From assembly GCA_964518835.1 (NCBI GenBank), contig CAZFKU010000041.1, positions 1 through 12,763 of the forward strand: a stretch of DNA of 12,763 nucleotides, read 5' to 3'. The notes beneath the pieces were generated by a model. The model made no database searches. It had not been told where the DNA came from and saw only the letters and a program-made list of their open reading frames with translations. Positions within the stretch are counted from its first letter, which is position 1. Every line of letters begins with the position of its first letter. Both the position numbers and the translations under genes were made by a program. The DNA is from AB-629-J13 sp964518835 (lineage in GTDB: Bacteria > Fidelibacterota > Marinisomatia > Marinisomatales > AB-629-J13). Positions 6,001-12,763 of the stretch are shown here, piece by piece.

Positions 6001-7704
6001 GTGAACTGGAAAATATTAAATCCTCTCCCTGCTCATGTTCAAAGACTTGAAAAAGAGTTTTCCTGTTCGGAAATAATTGCCAGAGTGATGGCAAACCGGG
6101 GAGTTGAATCCTTAAAACAGTCTCAATCTTTTTTTTCACCATCACTGAGTGAACTTCACGATCCATTTTTAATGAAAGACATGGATATTGCGGTAGAGAG
6201 AATTATACAAAACATCAAGAATAATATCCCCATTTTGGTCTTTGGGGATTATGATGTGGACGGTACTACCGGAGCCGCCATGCTCACTTTAGCATTATCA
6301 TCAGTTGGAGCGGAAGCGATCCCTTATATTCCGGACAGAGAAAAGGAAGGATACGGATTATCTGAAAAAGGTATAAAATATGCACATTCAATCGGTGCAA
6401 CATTAATTATCACATGTGATTGCGGAATTAATGCACATGAAATGGTGGAATTTGCAAATTCACTGGAAATCAATGTGATTATTACGGACCATCATGTTCC
6501 GGGAGACACTCTACCTGCTGCCTGTGCCGTTCTCAATCCAAAACGGTATGATTGCACCTATCCATTTAAGGGACTTTGTGGTGGTGGAGTTGCATTAAAA
6601 CTGATGATAGCTTTAATGCAAAAAATGGATATACATGACCAAATTCCTCCAGATTGGCTTTGTTTGATCAGCTTGGGGACCGCCGCCGACATGGTTCCAA
6701 TGATTGAAGAAAACAGAGTGATTGTCCACCATGGTCTCATCAACATGCCTTACACAAAACAACCGGGATTAAAAGCCTTGTTGACTCAGGAAGGATTTGA
6801 AGGAAAAGTTCCTACTGTTGGTCAATTGGTTTTTTGGATCGCACCTAAAATTAACGCTGCCGGTAGATTGGGAGATGCAGGACGTTCAGTAGAACTGTTG
6901 ACAACGACAGACAAATCAATTGGGATTCAGTTAGCACATGAGTTGAGGTTGGAAAATGATAAACGAAGAACAATGCAGGAAATTATTGTTGATGATGCAA
7001 TCCATATGGTTAATGCACAATTCGATTTAAGCCGGGATTTCGGAATTGTTTTGGCACATAGAGAATGGCATCAGGGAATAATAGGGATTGTAGCATCTAA
7101 AATCAAAGAACAATTTAATCGCCCTGTTATCGTAATTTCTATTGGGGAAAACGGGATAGGAAGAGGATCCGCCAGGAGCATTGCTGGGTTTGATATGTAT
7201 AATGCGCTGGATCAAAGTTCTGAATGGTTGGAGGGATTTGGAGGACATCCCATGGCAGCAGGATTGTCCATAATGGAAACAAATTTAGAATCATTTACAA
7301 AAGTATTTTTAGACTATGTAAAATCCCAGATTGAGGAAAGTGATTTAAATCCAACACTTGTGCTTGATGGAAATTTGAATTTATCGGATATTAATGGGAG
7401 ATTTATGGCTTTTTTAGATAAGTTAGGTCCCCATGGACCGATGAATATGAGACCAAAATTTTCAATTAAGAACATAGAGGTAAAAGGAACACCAAAAGTA
7501 CTTGGTCCTGGCGGAGACCATCTTAAGTTTTCAGCAAAACAAAGCGGCAGGACTTACCCAGCAATAGCATTTAATATGTCTCATTGTTATGAAAAACTGA
7601 TTTGCGGAACTCCATTGGATATTGCCGTTGTCATAGAAGAAAACAAGTGGAAAGGAAATACTACCATTCAATTAAACGTCAGAGATATTATCTTTCACGC
7701 ATGA
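6001..7704 (+). CDS. recJ: Single-stranded-DNA-specific 5'-3' exonuclease RecJ
   Basis: RecJ degrades single-stranded DNA 5' to 3' in recombinational repair, mismatch repair and base excision. The 567-residue product is the standard bacterial length. DHH-domain motifs are GDYDVDG (residues 82-88), the TCDCG aspartate (D140), ITDHH (D163-H165), a GGGVALK helix and the SLGTAADMVP segment. Next are the KINAAGRLGDA motif and the DHHA1 motif GFGGHPMAAGL with His416. A C-terminal OB-like domain follows. All metal-binding Asp/His residues expected for activity are present. The GTG at 6001 was chosen because the W at residue 3 and the following N-terminal segment align with FCB RecJ proteins and no other suitable start occurs before the conserved PSLSELHDPFLMKDMD. 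There is no visible Shine-Dalgarno: only ATCTTATAAA separates the start from rnpB. The stop overlaps the fabH start (ATGA), implying translational coupling. Confidence 0.95.
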   Translation: MNWKILNPLPAHVQRLEKEFSCSEIIARVMANRGVESLKQSQSFFSPSLSELHDPFLMKDMDIAVERIIQNIKNNIPILVFGDYDVDGTTGAAMLTLALSSVGAEAIPYIPDREKEGYGLSEKGIKYAHSIGATLIITCDCGINAHEMVEFANSLEINVIITDHHVPGDTLPAACAVLNPKRYDCTYPFKGLCGGGVALKLMIALMQKMDIHDQIPPDWLCLISLGTAADMVPMIEENRVIVHHGLINMPYTKQPGLKALLTQEGFEGKVPTVGQLVFWIAPKINAAGRLGDAGRSVELLTTTDKSIGIQLAHELRLENDKRRTMQEIIVDDAIHMVNAQFDLSRDFGIVLAHREWHQGIIGIVASKIKEQFNRPVIVISIGENGIGRGSARSIAGFDMYNALDQSSEWLEGFGGHPMAAGLSIMETNLESFTKVFLDYVKSQIEESDLNPTLVLDGNLNLSDINGRFMAFLDKLGPHGPMNMRPKFSIKNIEVKGTPKVLGPGGDHLKFSAKQSGRTYPAIAFNMSHCYEKLICGTPLDIAVVIEENKWKGNTTIQLNVRDIIFHA

Positions 7705-8693
7705 ACAAAGCAAAAATTGCAGGAATAGGCTATAGTGTTCCGGATAGAATTGTGACGAATACCGAATTGGAAAAATATATGGATACTACAGATGAGTGGA
7801 TCCAAACTAGGAGCGGGATCAAAGAGAGACGGTGGGTGGAATCGGGAACAGGAACATCCGACTTAGCTATAGATGCCTCAAAAAAAGCGATTCAAATGGC
7901 AGACATAGACCCCCAATCTATTGATATGGTTATTGTTGGGTCATTAACATCAGATTATTTTTTCCCCGGTGTAAGTGCTCAAGTTCAGGACGCATTGGAT
8001 TTAAGTCCCATTGGAGCTTTCGATGTAAAAGCTGCCTGCTCTGCATTTATTTATTCTCTTTCTATCGGAGACCAATTTATTCAATCGGGAAAGTACAAAA
8101 CCATTTTGGTTATTGGTGCTGAGGTTCAATCTACTGCTCTTGATATGTCAGATAAAGGACGACATATTGCAGTACTTTTTGCTGATGGTGCCGGCGCTGT
8201 GATACTGAAAAAACATGAAGGGGATTCAGGTATTTTATCTACCCATCTTCATTGTGAAGGGAAATTTTTGAAAGAATTATGGTGCGAAGGTCCTGCATCA
8301 AGAGAAAACCCCAGATTGTCTGTGGAGATGTTAAACGAAGGGCGTCATTTCCCTTACATGAATGGAAGAGAGGTTTTCAGAAATGCTGTGAAACGGTTTC
8401 CGGAAGTTATTCTGGAGGCTCTGGATGAAAACGGTCTATCAATTGATGATATTTCTCTGGTTATCCCACACCAGGCAAATGAACGAATTACTACGACTGT
8501 AAGAAAAAAATTAGGGATTGAAAAAAGTAAGGTGTTTAGTAATATTCACAAATTCGGAAATACAACCGGGGCTTCCATACCCATTGCGCTGTGTGACGCA
8601 TATGAACAGGGAAAAATTTCAGAAAAGGATATCATAATATTAGCGGCATTTGGTGCAGGATTCACATGGGCATCTGCGGCTATTCGTTGGTAA
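7701..8693 (+). CDS. fabH: Beta-ketoacyl-[acyl-carrier-protein] synthase III
   Basis: FabH condenses an acyl-CoA primer with malonyl-ACP to start type II fatty-acid synthesis; it is a cytoplasmic thiolase-fold dimer. The 330-residue product matches the family (about 320-335). The catalytic triad is complete: Cys113 in AACSAF, His257 in VIPHQANERI and Asn287 in FGNTTGASIP. The N-terminal DEWIQTRSGIKERR (CoA-binding region), VLFADGAGAV and the C-terminal end FTWASAAIRW are also typical. The active-site loop reads ACSAF where many FabH proteins have ACSGF or ACAGF, a small change whose effect on primer choice is unknown. The start is the ATG at 7701, overlapping the recJ stop by 4 bases; it gives the canonical KIAGIGYSVPDRIVTN N-terminus. 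An upstream in-frame start at 7602 would add residues foreign to the family. Being detached from other fab genes but beside an acyl-CoA dehydrogenase is notable. Confidence 0.95.
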   Translation: MNKAKIAGIGYSVPDRIVTNTELEKYMDTTDEWIQTRSGIKERRWVESGTGTSDLAIDASKKAIQMADIDPQSIDMVIVGSLTSDYFFPGVSAQVQDALDLSPIGAFDVKAACSAFIYSLSIGDQFIQSGKYKTILVIGAEVQSTALDMSDKGRHIAVLFADGAGAVILKKHEGDSGILSTHLHCEGKFLKELWCEGPASRENPRLSVEMLNEGRHFPYMNGREVFRNAVKRFPEVILEALDENGLSIDDISLVIPHQANERITTTVRKKLGIEKSKVFSNIHKFGNTTGASIPIALCDAYEQGKISEKDIIILAAFGAGFTWASAAIRW

Positions 8694-8714
8694 GAAAAAT
8701 AATAGAGGATTATT

Positions 8715-9872
8715 TTGGATAAATTATTTTTTACTGAAGAACATGAAATGCTAAGAGATATGGTTCGGGATTTTTCGGAAAATGAGGTAGAACCAATTGC
8801 AAGAGAAATGGATGAAAAAGAATCCATTCCTGCAGATTTAATAAGTAAAATGGGTGAACTGGGAATAATGGGTATTCCTGTCCCGGAAAAATATGGAGGA
8901 GCCGGAATGGACACTGTTGCTTATGCAACAGCAATCATGGAATTGGCAAAAGTGGATGCTTCTGTTTCCATTACTGTTGCGGCACACACATCCCTAGGTA
9001 CTATGCCAATTGTTTTAGCTGGAACGGAAGAGCAAAAAATGAAATATGTACCTGACCTTGCTTCCGGAAAAAATTTAGGAGCGTTTGGATTGACTGAACC
9101 GGGAGCGGGAAGCGATGCAGGTGCTACAAAAACAACTGCTGAGAAAGATGGAAATGATTATATAATTAATGGCAGTAAAATATTTATAACAAATTCCGGA
9201 ACAGCAGGATGTTTAAATCTAACTGCTCAAGTCATAGAGGATGGGAAAAATTTAGGAGTCGGAGCATTTGTTACAGAAACAAACATTCCCGGACTTGTTA
9301 TTGGACCTAAAGAAAAAAAGATGGGATGGAGAGCCAGTGATACTCACCAGTTGTTTTTTAAAGATATGCGCATACCAGCAGAAAACCTCATAGGAACACC
9401 TGAAGATGGATTTAAGACATTTTTGAAAACATTGACCGGAGGTAGGATTTCCATTGGTGCTTTATCGGTTGGAACTGCAGAAGGCGCTTATTTAAAAGCA
9501 TTGAATTATGCCCGTGAACGGGAAGCATTCGGCAAAGAAATACATCATTTTCAATCGGTGGGATTTAAATTAGCTGACATGGCAACACGTATTGAAGCAG
9601 CAAAACTGCTTGTGTATCATTCCGCATGGATGAAAGACAGAGGGAAGGATGTGATGAAGGAAGCAGCTATGGCAAAATTATTTTCCAGCGAATGTGCTAT
9701 GGATGTTACCACAGACGCAATTCAAATTCTCGGTGGATACGGCTATGTAAAAGAATTTGATGTAGAACGGTTTTTCCGTGATGCGAAAGTCCTGGAAATC
9801 GGAGAAGGAACCAGTGAAATTCAAAGGCTTATCATCTCCAAAGAAATAGTAAAAAGTGTTAAAAAAATCTAA
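8715..9872 (+). CDS. Acyl-CoA dehydrogenase (short/medium-chain, FAD-dependent)
   Basis: This enzyme forms the trans-2,3 double bond of acyl-CoA, passing electrons to electron-transfer flavoprotein. The 385-residue product has the family's standard length and order: an N-terminal helical domain (to about 115), a middle beta domain with the FAD/substrate motif FGLTEPGAGSDAG (124-136) and FITNSG, and a C-terminal helical domain with REREAFGKEIHHFQ, ILGGYGYVKEFDVERFFRDAK and EGTSEIQR. The catalytic base is Glu364 in GEGTSEIQ, the position used in short- and medium-chain (butyryl-CoA-type) enzymes; the residue before it is Gly where Tyr is common. The start is TTG at 8715, supported by AGAGGA 5 bases upstream and by the normal N-terminus (TEEHEMLRDMVRDFSENEV). 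It lies 21 bases after fabH and overlaps pgpH by 17 bases. Chain length and physiological direction cannot be read from the sequence, and no etfAB is in the window. Confidence 0.93.
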   Translation: MDKLFFTEEHEMLRDMVRDFSENEVEPIAREMDEKESIPADLISKMGELGIMGIPVPEKYGGAGMDTVAYATAIMELAKVDASVSITVAAHTSLGTMPIVLAGTEEQKMKYVPDLASGKNLGAFGLTEPGAGSDAGATKTTAEKDGNDYIINGSKIFITNSGTAGCLNLTAQVIEDGKNLGVGAFVTETNIPGLVIGPKEKKMGWRASDTHQLFFKDMRIPAENLIGTPEDGFKTFLKTLTGGRISIGALSVGTAEGAYLKALNYAREREAFGKEIHHFQSVGFKLADMATRIEAAKLLVYHSAWMKDRGKDVMKEAAMAKLFSSECAMDVTTDAIQILGGYGYVKEFDVERFFRDAKVLEIGEGTSEIQRLIISKEIVKSVKKI

Positions 9873-12207
9873 GCCGAAATACGGCAAACCATCTTCGTTT
9901 GAAAAAGCAGTCATGTTTCTCAATGAATTTTGGCCTCAGGTTATCATTCTCTCCAGTTTGGTTATACTGGCTTCATTGTTTTTCCCTAGCGGAGAATCAT
10001 TAAAATATTCTTATAAGTTAAATGATATCCCAAGAGAACCTATCATAGCTCCCTTCACTTTCCCCATACTCAAATCAGATGAAAAACTAAAGACGGACTT
10101 GGAGGAGGCAATGAGTTCGGAACCTTTTGTTTTTATACGAAATACAGAATTAGTACAGAAATTGACAAATGGTCTCGAAGAATTTTTCCTTCTTTCCGAT
10201 GAAATAAGGCAAACCAGAGATCAATATCTGCAATCCAAAGATTTAATTTACCGTTATCGGTACGATGAAAATTATGAAACAGTATTAACGGATTTTAAAG
10301 CAGACAGTACAAAACTGTCTCAACTGATTATAGAAATGAGAAATAAGTATCCGGTTTCAACGGATGAATTACCTTGGTCTTCATTTTTGGATGTGGAGTA
10401 TCAATCAGGTCCTCAATATGACCTGAATGAATTTGAGATGATAATTATCCAAATTTGCAGAAACCGCTGGGCAGAAGGAATTTATGATATTCAAAGAACT
10501 GACATTATCAGTGAAAAAATAATGATTCATCAAGGTGAAGTTCCGGTTCTTGCGAATCCCGATGAATACCATGATTTAGAATCAGCATGGATAAGAGCGA
10601 AACAGGAATTAACACAGTCCTATACAAATCCTGATGAAATTCAGCACACGACGGGATACGCACTTATTGTTGAATTTATGAAACCAAATCTCGTTTATGA
10701 TAAGGAGACTACTGAAAGAAGACAGCAGTCAAGGTTGTCCCGAGTTCCACGATTCCAGGGGACTATTTTAAAAGATGAAAAAATTGTGGACGCTAATGAA
10801 CGTATCAGCAAAGATGTACTTTTAACACTAGAATCACTTGCAGCTGCTATCGATGAAAAAGAAGGAAAAAAGACAGGATTACAGGCATTTTTCAGTTATT
10901 TTGGAAGGCTGGTTGTAATAGGTTCCATTATCTCTTTTGCCTTCACATTTATTGGTGTTTATCGGATGCAGATTTTTCAGGAATGGAAAATGATTCTCCT
11001 TATTGCTCTGGTTTTTTTAGTGGAATTGATTTTAGTTTATTTATCTGTAGTTAAATTAGGATTTTCCCCTTATTTTCTATTTCTTACCGTATCTGCAATG
11101 ACGCTCACTATTTTATTTGATGCAAGAATCGGGTTTATGGGTACGACATCAATGGCAATCCTAAATGCAGTTATGATAGGAAATAATCTTGATTTCATCA
11201 TTGTAGGGATGACATTGTCTAGCATGGCAATGTATAATGTGAGAGAGTTGCGGACACGAACACAGGTTTTTACCACAATATTTTCCCTACTTTTTATCAG
11301 TGTTTTAGTCCTAATCGGCTTGGGGCTTTTCAAGGGAAACCCCTGGTTCGCTATTTGGAAGGACTTACTGCCTCTATTGGTCACCAGCGTTCTGGCACCG
11401 GTTATCACCTATGGATTGATTGGATTATTGGAAATAGCTTTTCAAATAACAACAGACCTTACCCTCATTGAATTGCTGGACTTTGAACATCCGCTGCTTA
11501 AACGATTGCAGCAGGAAGCTAACGGGACGTTTAATCACAGCATTGTCGTAGGGAATTTAGCTGAAGCTTGCGCAAATGCAATCGGAGCACGATCCCTGCT
11601 GTGTAGAGTAGGTGCTTATTATCATGATGTGGGGAAAATGATGCGTCCAGAATATTTTATTGAAAATCAATTTACCGGAGAGAACAAACACGACACATTA
11701 ACCTATGTTATGAGCGCAAAGACTATCAAAAACCATGTGAAAGAAGGATTGGAACTAGCCCGTGAATATAAGGTCCCCAAAATCGTGAGTGATTTTATTC
11801 CTATGCATCATGGAACAACTCGAGTGGAATATTTTTACAGAATGGCTTTAAAGAATGCTGAGGATTCTGGTAAGGTTGATGAAAAAGCATTTCAATATCC
11901 CGGACCTAAACCCAATACGAAAGAAACAGGAATTCTCATGCTTTGTGAAGCAATTGAAGCGGCGGTTCGTTCATTAAAAAACCCGGATATTTTCAAAATT
12001 GAAACTATGATTGATAAAATAATAAAATATCGCATTGATGAAGGTCAGTTGGATGAATGCCCTCTAACACTGGATGAACTAAAAAAAATTAAAGGGACAG
12101 TGGATGGCAATACTGGAATGCTTCCGGTCTTAAGAGGAATTTATCACATCCGTGTTGAATATCCGGATTCCGATAAAGATAAAAATTTGAAAATTGTAGA
12201 AGCATGA
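9856..12207 (+). CDS. pgpH: 7TM receptor-HD hydrolase, PgpH-type cyclic-di-AMP phosphodiesterase
   Basis: PgpH-type proteins are membrane-bound enzymes that hydrolyse c-di-AMP to pApA. The 783-residue product shows a short basic N-terminus (KKSKPKYGK), a membrane helix at about 30-47 (VIILSSLVILASLFF), an extracytoplasmic 7TMR-HDED domain (about 50-345), seven hydrophobic segments between about 350 and 545, and a cytoplasmic HD domain. HD metal residues are visible: His561 (FNHS), His590-Asp591 (YYHDVGKM) and His651-His652 (PMHHGTTR). These are followed by the GPKPNTKETGILMLCEAIEA segment typical of the family. The GTG at 9856 was chosen because it gives positive charges before the first membrane helix; an ATG at 9913 would remove them. 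No good Shine-Dalgarno is seen, and the start lies within the end of the dehydrogenase gene, suggesting coupling. PgpH-YbeY adjacency is a well-known conserved pair in Firmicutes. Substrate specificity is inferred from family membership. Confidence 0.92.
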   Translation: MLKKSKPKYGKPSSFEKAVMFLNEFWPQVIILSSLVILASLFFPSGESLKYSYKLNDIPREPIIAPFTFPILKSDEKLKTDLEEAMSSEPFVFIRNTELVQKLTNGLEEFFLLSDEIRQTRDQYLQSKDLIYRYRYDENYETVLTDFKADSTKLSQLIIEMRNKYPVSTDELPWSSFLDVEYQSGPQYDLNEFEMIIIQICRNRWAEGIYDIQRTDIISEKIMIHQGEVPVLANPDEYHDLESAWIRAKQELTQSYTNPDEIQHTTGYALIVEFMKPNLVYDKETTERRQQSRLSRVPRFQGTILKDEKIVDANERISKDVLLTLESLAAAIDEKEGKKTGLQAFFSYFGRLVVIGSIISFAFTFIGVYRMQIFQEWKMILLIALVFLVELILVYLSVVKLGFSPYFLFLTVSAMTLTILFDARIGFMGTTSMAILNAVMIGNNLDFIIVGMTLSSMAMYNVRELRTRTQVFTTIFSLLFISVLVLIGLGLFKGNPWFAIWKDLLPLLVTSVLAPVITYGLIGLLEIAFQITTDLTLIELLDFEHPLLKRLQQEANGTFNHSIVVGNLAEACANAIGARSLLCRVGAYYHDVGKMMRPEYFIENQFTGENKHDTLTYVMSAKTIKNHVKEGLELAREYKVPKIVSDFIPMHHGTTRVEYFYRMALKNAEDSGKVDEKAFQYPGPKPNTKETGILMLCEAIEAAVRSLKNPDIFKIETMIDKIIKYRIDEGQLDECPLTLDELKKIKGTVDGNTGMLPVLRGIYHIRVEYPDSDKDKNLKIVEA

Positions 12208-12668
12208 TCCAAGTAAATATAGAGATTGATCCAGAATTAATTTTTATTGATAAGGATGTTTGTAAGGAAATTGTAAAGAGTGTATTTAAAGCCCAAAGAA
12301 TTCAAAATTCGGAGATTACCGTAATTTTTGGAAAGGATGAATTATTAACTTCCTTAAAAAAAAAGCACTTTGGAAAAGATCATCTGACGGATGTAATAGC
12401 TTTTCGCCTGAATAATGAATCGGAACAACAAGTTGAAGGAGAAATTTATATCAGCCTTCCCAGAGCAAAAGAAAATGCTCTGCATTACAATGAGCCTTTT
12501 GAAAAAGAGATTTCCAGATTGATTATTCATGGTTCTCTTCACCTGATTGGATATACAGATAATACTTCCATTTCAAAAAATAAAATGACGGAAATGGAAG
12601 AGCACTACCTTGGGAATATAGATTGGAAACATCTCCTACCATCCAAAAAAGAAATGAAAAATGAATAA
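12204..12668 (+). CDS. ybeY: Endoribonuclease / rRNA maturation factor YbeY
   Basis: YbeY is a small metalloprotein needed for 16S rRNA 3'-end maturation and late ribosome quality control. The 154-residue product has the usual size. Family features include LTDVIAF (the conserved xxTDVLSF strand), GEIYISLPRAKENA, and the metal motif HGSLHLIGYTDN followed by an acidic MTEMEEHYL helix. In E. coli-type YbeY the motif is HGxLHLxGYDH, with three zinc-binding histidines. Here the first two histidines are kept but the third position is Asp. From memory, Bacteroidota-type YbeY proteins show a similar GYxDx ending, so this looks like a lineage feature and not decay. The ATG overlaps the pgpH stop (ATGA) and the stop overlaps the mazG start by 8 bases, so it sits within a coupled operon. 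Confidence 0.93.
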   Translation: MIQVNIEIDPELIFIDKDVCKEIVKSVFKAQRIQNSEITVIFGKDELLTSLKKKHFGKDHLTDVIAFRLNNESEQQVEGEIYISLPRAKENALHYNEPFEKEISRLIIHGSLHLIGYTDNTSISKNKMTEMEEHYLGNIDWKHLLPSKKEMKNE

Positions 12669-12763
12669 AACTAAAACAACAAAATCATTCACTAAATTAC
12701 TGGACATTGTCCAAAAATTGAGGGGTCCTGATGGTTGTCCGTGGGATAAAGAACAAACCCATG
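12661..12763 (+). CDS. mazG: Nucleoside triphosphate pyrophosphohydrolase MazG (N-terminal fragment, cut by window end)
   Basis: Only the first 34 codons are present, reading MNKTKTTKSFTKLLDIVQKL and then RGPDGCPWDKEQTH. The block LRGPDGCPWDKEQTH is the hallmark N-terminal segment of MazG, an all-alpha NTP pyrophosphatase that hydrolyses (d)NTPs to monophosphates and can limit mutagenic nucleotides or lower ppGpp. The catalytic EExxE region would lie beyond the window. The ATG at 12661 overlaps the last 8 bases of ybeY, and the A/G-rich run AAAAAAGAAATGAAAA upstream provides at best a weak ribosome-binding site. The gene belongs to the same overlapping series as pgpH and ybeY. Confidence 0.88.
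   Translation, partial: MNKTKTTKSFTKLLDIVQKLRGPDGCPWDKEQTH

Noticed and set aside
5519..6166. Long - strand open frame (215 codons) and a 102-codon + strand frame across 5600-5930
   Set aside because: Both overlie rnpB, whose conserved blocks and 11-bp P1 helix explain the sequence. The translations have no recognisable family features.
7602..7700. Upstream in-frame start that would lengthen fabH by 33 residues
   Set aside because: The added segment is an out-of-frame reading of the recJ end. The ATG at 7701 gives the canonical FabH N-terminus and the ATGA overlap typical of coupled genes.
9856..9872. Possibility that the dehydrogenase/pgpH overlap marks a frameshift or a fused gene
   Set aside because: The dehydrogenase ends at its normal C-terminus, about 20 residues after the catalytic Glu364, and PgpH begins with a normal basic segment before its first membrane helix. 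The 17-base overlap is simply coupled genes.
1..12763. CRISPR arrays, tRNA genes, transposase or prophage genes
   Set aside because: No regularly spaced repeats, no tRNA-like cloverleaf with a TTCRANYC arm, and no mobile-element protein motifs were seen on either strand.

Overview
The window reads as ordinary chromosomal sequence from a bacterium of roughly 40% GC. The best guess for lineage is the Fibrobacterota-Chlorobiota-Bacteroidota (FCB) superphylum or a neighbour such as Candidatus Marinimicrobia. This rests on the RecJ N-terminus (W near the start, then a 'PSL..LHDPFLMKDMD' segment), a YbeY whose metal motif reads HGSLHLIGYTDN instead of the usual ...GYDH, a bacterial type A RNase P RNA, and the general look of the proteins. 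It is an inference from memory of these families, not a search. All genes are intact except the two cut by the window edges. There are no tRNAs, CRISPR arrays, transposase genes or prophage genes.

Layout. (1) Positions 1-1658, + strand: the 3' part of an ABC-F translation-factor ATPase whose start lies before the window. (2) 1659-1765: a convergent intergenic gap with one good intrinsic terminator and a separate 24-bp perfect palindrome. (3) 1766-4600, - strand: full-length gcvP, the glycine decarboxylase P-protein. (4) 4601-4886: a divergent intergenic region. Its + strand half holds two tiny candidate leader reading frames and a terminator-like hairpin directly in front of the next gene. 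(5) 4887-5609, +: a coiled-coil protein with a C-terminal four-cysteine zinc ribbon. (6) 5606-5991, +: rnpB, fitted between two coding regions so tightly that the upstream stop codon lies inside its closing P1 helix. (7) 6001-12763, +: a compact series recJ, fabH, acyl-CoA dehydrogenase, pgpH (7TM-HD phosphodiesterase), ybeY and the start of mazG. Most of these junctions overlap by 4-17 bases.

Functionally, the + strand run from 4887 onward is a housekeeping cluster: tRNA 5' processing (RNase P), ssDNA exonuclease (RecJ), fatty-acid initiation (FabH), acyl-CoA oxidation or reduction, cyclic-di-AMP turnover (PgpH), rRNA maturation/quality control (YbeY) and nucleotide-pool cleaning (MazG). The overlaps imply co-transcription and translational coupling.

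I did not find a clearly new system. The observations most worth following are the embedding of rnpB between coding regions, the nested leader ORFs and hairpin at about 4740-4886, and the 24-bp palindrome at 1723-1746, which resembles hairpins associated with IS200/IS605-type elements.
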